Shown here: positions 15,614-31,690 of the stretch, in pieces
How positions within the stretch are numbered: position 1 is the first letter of the stretch
Layout of the letters: every line of letters starts with the position of its first letter
NCBI GenBank assembly: GCA_026929865.2
Contig: CM049418.1
Span: 10,360,001 to 10,424,000, forward strand
Origin: Hyperoplus lanceolatus
Taxonomy: Eukaryota > Chordata > Actinopteri > Uranoscopiformes > Ammodytidae
Length of the DNA stretch: 64,000 nucleotides
Direction: 5' to 3'
The notes under the pieces: generated by a model
The model's database searches: none
Told to the model about the DNA's origin: nothing
What the model saw: only the letters and a program-made list of their open reading frames with translations
Position numbers and translations under genes: made by a program

Positions 15614-17581
15614 CATGTCATATCCTTAATGCAGACATTTTTCTTGATCTTGATTTTAGCTTCTGCATTTAGGCTTGCTAAAAGTTCCATCCAATGTTCC
15701 TTTATTCTCCCACCTACCATTACATGACTAACGTACACATTTTCTTCCTCCAGATATATTTCTTTATCGGCTGCCAGAGAAAGGTCTCTTTGTGAAACGG
15801 CACCTGTAACCTCCGTCAGTGTGCGAGGTGAACATTTTAACACTCGGTCACCCACGCACAGATGTTTATGGAACTTTCCCCTATCTTTCTGTAGAAGGAT
15901 CCATATGTGGAAAAGTGGTATATAGAGCGGACGTATCGGGGGGGGTCTTATTCTTAGCCTGTTTTTTTTTTAATGTCAGCCACCTCACAGTTGTGCTTTC
16001 ATAATGTGCACTGTACTGTATGTCTATCCATTGCTGAGTCTGGCGTAAAAAATAATAAATAAATAAATAAATCGATTTTGCCTTACTCCTAACATTCAAC
16101 GACAACTGAAAGATCTTCGCAACAAGATTTTGTTATGTAACAAGGCAAAGAGAAAAAAGCATTGCTGTTTCTGCGTTCCTAATCCTCCCTATACAGTTGG
16201 CCTTTTAAAGCCCCTTTTAGCCTCGTTGACAGCCAGCCCAGGCCAGGGGTTGTCATTTAGGATGAAAGCTCCGCAAACTCACCTGGTTTACACAGCTGTC
16301 TGTTATAGGGATGGAGAAGGCCATGATTACAGAGCGCTTCGCCTGGGCCTCCTACCTTTACTATATAACCTGGGCCCGGCAAAGGCTCTTTAAAGTAGGC
16401 CCAGCCAAGACCAATAGATGAGAGGGCCACGGGTCTGCCACAGTTGTTTTTGTTTAGCTGAAGTTGTTCTCGTTGCTTAGTAGACTGGGGGGGGCGACTT
16501 CCAACAGCTGTTACCTGTAAGGCCCCGTGCGACCTTTACGGGTCTTTTTTTCTGCCCCAGGACACCAGATCATGTATCAGGGGTTACAGCAACGCCGGAC
16601 TTGAACTTTAAGTGTTTCATCTTATAGTCCCCTCCCAGGTGTTGGCTTTTTTTTTGGTCTGGGTGTTAAACTTCACCTCTGTGCTTTGTGCTTTCATGTT
16701 AAGTTCATAGAGATCAAATCTAGGTTTCAAAGTTAGTTGTCTCTTGGAAGTCACTCAGCTGTGGATTAGAATGAAGAGCTAAGACGTGTATTTCCAGCAG
16801 ACACCCACTATGTACGTATTGAAACGCATAGGGCTGTTAAGGTTGTCCATTCTGTGCTACTGTAGAAACATGGTGGCACGCCCAGCTCCTATGTGGATCA
16901 AAAAGCTCATTCTAAGTTATAAAGAAAAATACTTTTATTTTCAAGCGATTCTAAACTATAAAAACCATTTATTTTGCTGAAAAACACCAGTTCCCTTTAC
17001 ACATTGTACCTTTTAATGTAGCAAAGTTGTGATTCTGCTCATGCATTTGATGTTCTCTGGTCTTGGCAGTCCAACAATTAAGGCAGAAGAAAGCCTTAAG
17101 TAGACATTCCAAAACTATGTACTAAAATCACATAAATGACTAAATATATGGGTAAATAACTTTCTGAGCTGTGCCCATGCTGGAAAAATAGATATTAAAT
17201 AAATAAACACCAAATGGAAATTTCAGGGGGAGCTTAAAGAAGACCCATTATGATGTGATGTAACAGTTCATTTTAGAAATTAGAATAAAAACTTGGTCGA
17301 ACATACAAGGAAAACGGAAGCACTTACCATCACAGTGAGTTCTGAGTATGACTACAAAAAAGGGTGCTTACCACATAATAGAAAAACTGCACCATTGTCA
17401 GTGTATGTATTTTAGTTTCATTGAGCTGCAGGAGATCCCCTTCACTACACAACAAGGTCAATGTTTGACTTGGAAGTAGCCGGCAGAGGACTACATCGGC
17501 GCATGAAATCTTTATCCCAGCACACACTCAGGGACGTCCTGAGTGTTAGAGTCATTTGGCAATTGGACGATAGAGAGAAAG

Positions 17582-17589
<8 letters not shown>
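15614..17589. other. Unique sequence, nothing recognised
   Basis: About 2 kb. Carries an (AAAT)n patch at about 16050-16070 and a G-run at 15939-15945. On the minus strand GTAAGC and GTAAGT donor-like motifs occur near 17370 and 17327, without a convincing exon. Confidence 0.35.

Positions 17590-17629
<40 letters not shown>
17590..17629. repeat. (AG)n microsatellite
   Basis: A 40-bp pure AG tract preceded by GAAAAAAAA. Confidence 0.95.

Positions 17630-21468
<3,839 letters not shown>

Positions 21469-21515
<47 letters not shown>
21469..21515. repeat. (GT)n microsatellite
   Basis: A 47-bp GT array. Confidence 0.96.
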
Positions 21516-25481
<3,966 letters not shown>

Positions 25482-25489
25482 AAAAAGTT
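25482..25489 (+). repeat. 8-bp target-site duplication, left copy
   Basis: AAAAAGTT, repeated exactly at 25966-25973 on the other side of the foldback element. Confidence 0.8.
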
Positions 25490-25965
25490 GGTAACACTTT
25501 ATAATAACTATCTGTTGTAACTCGTTAATAGATCATTAGTAAACTCTTAATTAATGATTATTAATGATTTGTTAAGTGTTTGTTAGCAGTTTGTTAAGGA
25601 TTTATAACAATGGTAGATAGTTAATAGTTTAATAATTGAATCAGTTTCATCTGGGAGGTAATCCGAGATTAACTGATCACGTCACGTTCAAGTCCATGGC
25701 ATGCACAGTGTGTATTGAGTTTATTTAAAAATATTTGAAAATGGGGCTGCCCTCAGTTGCCCATGCACTGTGTATAGTCTATAGCCTATTTCAGCCTCGT
25801 CCCAGATGAACTGATTCAATTATTAAGCTATTAACTATCTACCATTGTTATAAATCCTTAACAAACTGCTAACAAACACTTAACAAATCATTAATAATCA
25901 TTAATTAAGAGTTTACTAATGATCTATTAACGAGTTACAACGGATAGTTATTATAAAGTGTTACC
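25490..25965. mobile_element. Foldback MITE with 8-bp target-site duplication
   Basis: A 476-bp element with long terminal inverted repeats: left arm 25490-25656, right arm 25800-25965, about 165 bp each and differing at only a few positions. Termini are GGTAACACTTTATAATAACT and its reverse complement. The inner 143 bp is unique. An identical 8-bp direct repeat (AAAAAGTT) flanks it. An 8-bp duplication is the hallmark of hAT-type insertion, but the GGTAACAC terminus is not the classic CAG hAT end, so the superfamily is inferred only. There is no coding capacity. High arm identity suggests a fairly recent origin or gene conversion between the arms. Confidence 0.92.
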
Positions 25966-25973
25966 AAAAAGTT

Positions 25974-26921
25974 TATTTGAATTGTTAAAACGAATACAAG
26001 CTACCACTTCACCGAAGCACTGATGAGTCAAATGTCTTCGAACATGTCTTGCAGTGCCCTTCATCTTTGTACAGATGTAGTATGGACATTTCTGACTCCA
26101 AATCTGCCTCTTGGTCAGATAGCAAGACAGAAACTGGAACTAATATACTGATTTCTGCTTGTTAAGCAAGGAATGTTTGGCCTATCTTACTTCCTACTCA
26201 TTGCAATTGTTGGTTAAAACAAATCAGAATTGGAATCTGAAAAATAGAAATGCACAGCAGTATATTGATGATTTTGGAACGCTTCTGATCAACTGGTCAC
26301 ACTAAAAGTCAATAATTATAGGGTGACCAATGCCTGCTGCTAACTGGAGCTTAAATTTGAGTCTTGGCGAATTATTCTTTGGTGCAGAGTTATTCAATAT
26401 TCAATCTTGAACAGATAAGAATAACAAACAATCACATGCAGACTCTACATGTCCATACGCAGATGCCCACAAACCCAAGAACCTGACCAGTGTTTTTCTT
26501 TGCAAAGAGACGGGGGTATGGGCATTTAGTCCCTAACGCACTTCCTTCTGTGTATTTTCTTTAGAGCGCTGGTTGAAACACAAACCTTCATGTTCAAGAA
26601 TGTGAGGCAAAAAAGTTCTCCTTTTTACAAAACCACCAATCTTAGATAACTGGAGTCATATGTATGGGGCTCGCCTGTTTCGATGCGCGGAAAAACCTCA
26701 CAGATATTCATTGGAGGTCTTTTCCCCACATGTTAGTTTTTACAATGTAGACCATTGGTCAAATCAACTTTGGGTGATTTAAGACCAGGACCAGGTATTT
26801 CTTGAGAACTTAATGGAGAGACACCCCTCACCCTACTACAGCAAAGGGTCCCATGTCTTTCCACAGCATCCTCATGTAACCCTAATCATGACCTGAACTC
26901 ACTCTCTACCACATTTCCAAA
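25974..26921. other. Unique sequence between two mobile elements
   Basis: About 950 bp without recognised features. Its two ends are the target-site duplications of the flanking elements, so it represents pre-insertion host DNA. Confidence 0.45.
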
Positions 26922-26929
26922 CCTACAAC
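26922..26929 (+). repeat. 8-bp target-site duplication, left copy
   Basis: CCTACAAC, repeated exactly at 28455-28462. Confidence 0.85.
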
Positions 26930-27223
26930 CAGGGCCGTCGTATAGGGGGTAAAGGTTATGATGATTATAAGGGCCCACAGCCAGTTAGGGCCCACACAGC
27001 CCCCAGTAGAATCTACGACAAAATGATTATGCATACAGTGAACTAATATATAATCATACGAATGAGTCCAAATTAAAACAAAGCCACAAGTCATACGATA
27101 TTCTAATTTTAATAATGTCAATAACCCCCTTGGCCCCTTCTTAAAAAATGGTTTGGACCACCCCACGGATCATTCTTCCTCATTGGAATTAAGTGAGCGC
27201 GAGCGAACTCCAGCAGGGCGAGG

Positions 27224-27364
27224 ATGCCCCCAAAAAAGCACAAGTTCGCACACCAGATAAGAGTTGAGAAGGAGGCCAGGAGTATAAGCAGCAGAGCAGG
27301 GGCCCAGGACATCAAAAACTTTTTTCCTAAGAATGGTGAGAGTAAAACTACAGAGGGAGGCTGA
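27224..27364 (+). pseudogene. Remnant of hAT transposase first exon
   Basis: A 46-codon frame starting at ATG 27224 reads MPPKKHKFAHQIRVEKEARS, then residues ending in DIKNFFPKNG. The pattern of a basic N-terminus, a charged QxRxEKE stretch, then a short hydrophobic FF motif resembles the N-terminal region of ZMYM1-like hAT transposases. A donor-like AATG|GTGAGAGT follows the FFPKNG segment, so the frame may have been the first coding exon; unspliced it stops at 27362. No BED zinc finger, RNase-H-like catalytic core or C-terminal dimerisation domain is present in the element. Confidence 0.55.
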
Positions 27365-27463
27365 AACAATTAGCCTGCTACTTGTTCATTCATAACATTA
27401 CCTTTGACGGGGTGCAGGCTGAATCCTACGTTAGCTGTCATCTGGCCGCGCTACACTCTGATC

Positions 27464-27507
27464 AAGTCGCCAGTTCATAAAAAAAAAAAAAAAGTCGCCA
27501 GTTCATT
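27464..27507 (+). mobile_element. Tail-only poly-A insertion with 15-bp duplication
   Basis: AAGTCGCCAGTTCAT occurs at 27464-27478 and again at 27493-27507, separated only by 14 A residues. This is what a severely 5'-truncated target-primed retrotransposition would leave: the poly-A tail and the target-site duplication, no body. Alternatively a replication-slippage duplication with poly-A. It is nested within the hAT element, so it postdates that insertion or was copied with it. Confidence 0.6.
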
Positions 27508-28462
27508 GTAGAGCAACGGTTCCTACAGTGACTATGTGTTTTACACATATTACTGTCTGACAGTGCTCCAGTAGCCTATGCGCCCATTCAGAGGCTGCAT
27601 TGAATTGTATTATGACGCATTCAACTTCTACTCGGTAATTATGAGCATCTGACGATGGTCAGTTACGTTCAGGGCCGTCGGACTGCGGACAGGATTGGGG
27701 GGGCCCAAGGCAGAGGGGGGCTGCACCCAAAAAAAATAAAAACGTATTTTTATTTTTTACTGGCTCAATATAGGCCCCTGATCTTTGAAGGCCCAGAACA
27801 TTTTTATTTAGGAAGAAAAAAAACGGATATCAGGGGCCTTTCATTCGTTAGTACATTTTTGTTATTTTTTAAATAACATTGTTCAGGACTACGAAGATCG
27901 CCGGCCTATATTGGGCCATTAAAAAATACAAACGAAGGGAAAAAATTCCTGAAGCTGACTGGATTTTTTAAACATGTACATTTCTTCTTTCTGCTTTTTG
28001 GTCATTCTGTGTCTATACATTTTTCTAGAAAATAGTACTAAATAGCTTACATAGGAAACAGTTGATTTAGCCTAGTTTTCTTCTCAAAGTGCACCAGATT
28101 GATGAATTTTACTTTAACATTTAAAAAAAATCTTCCGGGGGAGCATTCCCCCGGACACCCCTACAAGGTCCAGGGTCCACGACACAGTCTCCCAAATTCC
28201 TTTGAGAAACACTGTGTGTGTGCATGGTTATTAAGAGTCATTATACCAGGGGTTGTGTTCAAGTATGCGTAATGATTTGGTCATTCTTCAATAGAAACAT
28301 TATGTTGTTATCTGGCTCAGAGAGGGACCAGTCACTCATAAGTTTTGGACTATAGACAAACATAGCTTTTACATGTTTGTATTGTAAGACCGCCTCTCAG
28401 AGGGCCCATCAGGACTTCCTGTATAGGGGCCCAGAATGTGGTGCAACGCCCCTGCCTACAAC

Positions 28463-28654
28463 CACAGTATTTTGGATGACCAAACACAACTCTTCCCCAA
28501 CTCGCTCATTATTTGTTATATGTTTATACTGTGTATGTATCACAATGCGTTATTGTACTTGAAGTAATGTCAGTTTTATTGAGGGGATATGTACCCACAA
28601 ATCAGACAAAGGTATAGGCCACATTTGAAACCTCAAGAAGTTAGTGTCACATAG
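28463..28654. other. Short unique spacer between two elements
   Basis: Begins with the right target duplication of the hAT element (28455-28462). Nothing else recognised. Confidence 0.45.
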
Positions 28655-28907
28655 GTAAAGGTAGTACGAGGAACTTTTATCTATTCCTGAAACAGTCTAA
28701 TTTTTCCTCTGATGATCATAAATAACATGTAACAGCAAACAAGACCATCTGAGCAAAGAATGCTATTTTCATATAGTTTTTCTCAATGCCTTTGTCATGG
28801 GTATGCTAACCCAGGAACAACAGATGGCGCAGTAATAGCACTATCGCTTTTGTCCAAAGTGGGTGCGAGAATGAACACAAACTGAAAGTTCCTCAGAGCA
28901 CCTTTAA
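28655..28907. mobile_element. Short TIR element (MITE), 253 bp
   Basis: The 24-bp ends match as inverted repeats at about 18 of 24 positions: GTAAAGGTAGTACGAGGAAC at the left and, in reverse complement, TTAAAGGTGCTCTGAGGAAC at the right. The interior is AT-rich without a frame and includes ACAGATGGCGCAG (28820-28832). No clear target-site duplication was found, so the exact boundaries and superfamily are uncertain. Confidence 0.65.
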
Positions 28908-30021
28908 GTAAGTCGAGAGCTTCCCTGAAATCCTCTCAAATGTCCTAGATGTTTCCAAAAAAAGCCTGTGAGGATGTACAGCGCGGCCTTGAATCACTCC
29001 ATAAGCACCTGTTATTATCTTGACTTGACGGAACCAATCGACTCCTGTAAGTTTGGCCGGGCACCTCGGTGTAAACCCCCTCGAGCCAACAATCTTGACA
29101 CGTGAAAGGATGCTGGGAAAGGAGATCTCTCTGCAAAAGCCCCCAAGAAAAATCAATAGAAAGGGCTGCTGGCTTTCCTTTTTTTTTTTTCGCTCACATT
29201 TTTCTGAGTGCTGGAGACCCTCTGGACGATCGGCAGGGTTTGCAGAGGCGGTGGAATGCACAGTTTCTGGACTGCGAGTGGAGAAGGTTGGCAGAGAAAG
29301 GCCTCTATCGCTCCAACGGACAAATCCTCTAAAGTCACGATTTTAAACACAAAAGGCAGCAAGGTATAATACACATTGGAAGTTACAGGAGGGGAGGAGG
29401 GGGTAAACCGATACACTTCCAAGGACTTTTTAAACACCAGAGTAACATTGTCTAGTAGTTTGGATTAATCCCTTTACCGACTCCTTTTGTCGCCAAGTTG
29501 TGTGTTATCTTAATTGCCGACAGTAACAGTAGCCACTTTTTTGCTTTAAAAATCAGTGTCAAAGACAATGCAGCCGCTCTGCCTTTTGACTGCATTCCTT
29601 TAATTAAAATGCTGGACCCTTGTCTCAAATATGTGGAGCTTTTTCTTCCATTACGGCCTAGAACGTTCCATTACAATTCGTAGAAAGGGGGGGTGGGGGG
29701 AATGTGTGGAGTCAGCATTAAGAAAGGGAGGACAGTGAAAAGGAGAGAGCTTGCACCTTCCCTAAAGATCTATCTCCTTTTTTTTCTTGACAAAGCACAC
29801 ATTGCGCAGCACATATGGGAGGCCCCTGACAGGAATATGAGTTAGAGGGAGTGTGGATGTGTGTGGGGGGACTGATGCAGAGACTTACAGGAACAAGGAC
29901 TGCTCTGTGTAGCCCCATTCATTCAAAAGCAGGTACCTCAATCTACAGCCAAACATCAAATGAGAAAGGAGGGCACTTGCTAGTCTCCAAGCATCATCTT
30001 TTGGAGAAAAAAAGAAAGTGT

Positions 30022-30025
<4 letters not shown>
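28908..30025. other. Unique sequence, no gene recognised
   Basis: Overlapping frames near 28893-29437 on both strands lack recognisable domains. A short G-run lies at 29688-29700. Confidence 0.4.

Positions 30026-30058
<33 letters not shown>
30026..30058. repeat. (TG)n microsatellite
   Basis: A 33-bp TG array. Confidence 0.95.
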
Positions 30059-30059
<1 letters not shown>

Positions 30060-30728
30060 TCGCGATTTGTCCCAGTTTGAAACACTTCTACTTAAAACTG
30101 TAGATTCCAAAACCTAATTTATTTTATAGCGTGGAAAATATTTACCCAATAAGGCTTTATACAACTCTCTCCCGGAATCTGTTTTGTAATGGACGGAAAA
30201 AAACGAGGGATGGAAGATGAAGGTAGCGTTTGGGTGCCACAGCAAAACCAAAAAATTCAAATCTGTGTGGCATCATGAGGAAAGGGTGCAGGGAGAAAAA
30301 AATTGGCAGAGAGTACGCAGGCGGATGACATGAAAGAGGGGAAGACAGGCATGAATGGATAGGATGCAAACAGAGTTGCCGACGGGGTAAAGAGAGTGGG
30401 GGGTGGGAAGGGGGGAGCTGAGTTATGGGGCCGATGGATTGATGCCTTTCTCGGCTTCTTGTAAATGGGACAAAGCAAGGGGATAACTGCAACACAATTT
30501 CTCAGAAAGAGCTATACACTTGGATAAAGGCGTACATATCAGGGGGGTATATGCCCATCTTAATATTTAGAAGAGGTAAATTTGACCCCATCAAAAAAAT
30601 ATGAAAGACAACCCCGTCCCCAGAAAGAGGTAACCATAACAGGGTAACATCTCCCAATGATTTCAGACACCCCAAAGTTGGACCCTACCATCTTATCTTT
30701 GCCAGACTGCAGCTTGTCAAGTAGTTAC
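30059..30728. other. Unique sequence upstream of the SINE
   Basis: GA/G-rich on the plus strand from 30200 to 30480, then mixed. No features recognised. Confidence 0.4.
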
Positions 30729-30743
30729 AATTTCACCAAAATG
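30729..30743 (+). repeat. 15-bp target-site duplication, left copy
   Basis: AATTTCACCAAAATG, repeated exactly at 30913-30927. Confidence 0.9.
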
Positions 30744-30912
30744 GGGCTGCTCGTGGTGTAGTGGTTAGAGCGCCCCTCCCATGAGGCTTAGTCTTCATCG
30801 CAGCAGATGATGATTCGATATTCTTTGCATGTCTTTCCCCTCTACCCCATTTCATCTCTGTCTCTCCTTAAAGCATTAAAAATGACCAAAAACGTAGGTT
30901 AAAAAAAAATAA
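30744..30912 (+). mobile_element. tRNA-derived SINE, full length
   Basis: A 169-bp insertion with a perfect 15-bp target duplication. The head is tRNA-like: TGGTGTAGTGGTTAGAGCG (A box) and, about 45 bp later, a degenerate B box around TGATTCGATATTC. The body (TTGCATGTCTTTCCCC, then CTCTGTCTCTCC) and the tail (AAAAATGACCAAAAA, then an A-run) match what I recall of a common teleost tRNA-derived SINE family, which I do not name. The weak B box suggests this copy is no longer transcribed efficiently by Pol III. The intact duplication points to a fairly recent insertion. Confidence 0.9.
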
Positions 30913-30927
30913 AATTTCACCAAAATG

Positions 30928-31378
30928 CAGGAAATTAAGTGTTCACCACTGAACATTTTTTAAAGGAAACCTACACCCTTGCACTCTGATCAGGATGATG
31001 GGTTATAGTTGCAGTTGAAGTGACTGGGCTCTGACGACTGTGAAAGCCATTTGTGAGTAAAGGTCAAAAGGTCAAAGACAGGTGGCTGCCTGCACCAAAC
31101 AAAGGTCCTCCAGAGTTCAGACTCACACTAACAAGCAAGGCGTGTCTAGACACAACAATGTGCAACAACCACTTTCTTTTTCTCTCTCTTCCCATTGTCT
31201 CCGCGATTGGTTTGATCTTCTAATTTCGAACCTCATTTACGCCCCGCCGCACCCCGCCAGCCAGGGAGGGGACGAATGGGCGTCCTTTGAAGAGCCCGAG
31301 AGAGAAAGAGGGAGAGAGAGGGAGATGCAGAGATTGCATTCCCACATGTCCGCAGACACCCCACATCCCAGCTGACGA
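30928..31378. other. Unique sequence after the SINE
   Basis: Contains a CT-rich stretch (31160-31195), a GC-rich patch CGCCCCGCCGCACCCCGCC (31241-31259) and an AG-rich tract (31298-31325). No gene recognised. Confidence 0.35.
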
Positions 31379-31500
31379 GACAATAAGCACCGATCAGTCC
31401 CGGGCCCCACAACACAAGAGCGCCCCTGTTTACTATCCGCCTGTCAAACAGTAGACACACGAAGGGGGAACTTGGAACCGCTAATTAGCGCGGGGGGAGA
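31379..31500. promoter_or_regulatory. Candidate enhancer: clustered TF-like motifs
   Basis: Within about 110 bp: ACAATAAG (SOX-like), CTGTTTAC (forkhead-like), CTGTCAAACAG (MEIS/TGIF-like TGTCA core) and the perfect 12-bp palindrome CGCTAATTAGCG (31479-31490), a paired homeodomain core. CpGs are more frequent than in the surroundings. Motif clustering suggests a regulatory module, but no conservation or expression evidence is available here and individual motifs are short. Confidence 0.3.
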
Positions 31501-31647
31501 GATGTACTGTGCAGTGTTTTAATTCTCGACTCCTCTCTCCAGTAGCCCTGTGGAGACTTTCCGCTCTAAATACCCAAGAATTGCATCCACATGGACTGTG
31601 AAGGAAATGTCGGTTTGTGCGAGGTATTTGCTCAAGGACTTCTGAGC

Positions 31648-31650
<3 letters not shown>

Positions 31651-31687
<37 letters not shown>
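31651..31687. repeat. (TG)n microsatellite
   Basis: A 37-bp TG array ending in TATACATG. Confidence 0.95.

Positions 31688-31690
<3 letters not shown>

Larger units (their letters stand above)
26930..28454 (+). mobile_element. hAT-type DNA transposon, degraded/non-autonomous composite
   Basis: A 1525-bp insertion flanked by a perfect 8-bp duplication (CCTACAAC). The left end is CAGGGCCGTCGTATAGG and the right end reads, in reverse complement, CAGGGGCGTTGCACC; both begin CAGGG, as in many hAT elements. Inside are a remnant of a transposase N-terminus (27224-27364), a poly-A insertion with its own target duplication (27464-27507), a second internal copy of the 11-bp left terminus CAGGGCCGTCG (27670-27680), an imperfect inverted repeat (27744-27785 with 27894-27932) and a GC hairpin CCGGGGG-AGCATT-CCCCCGG (28135-28154), a feature I associate with fish hAT elements. 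The catalytic domain is absent, so it could move only in trans. Confidence 0.9.

Noticed and set aside
30744-30820. tRNA gene
   Set aside because: The A-box region is tRNA-like but the acceptor stem is absent, the B box is degenerate, and the unit continues into a SINE body with a target-site duplication.
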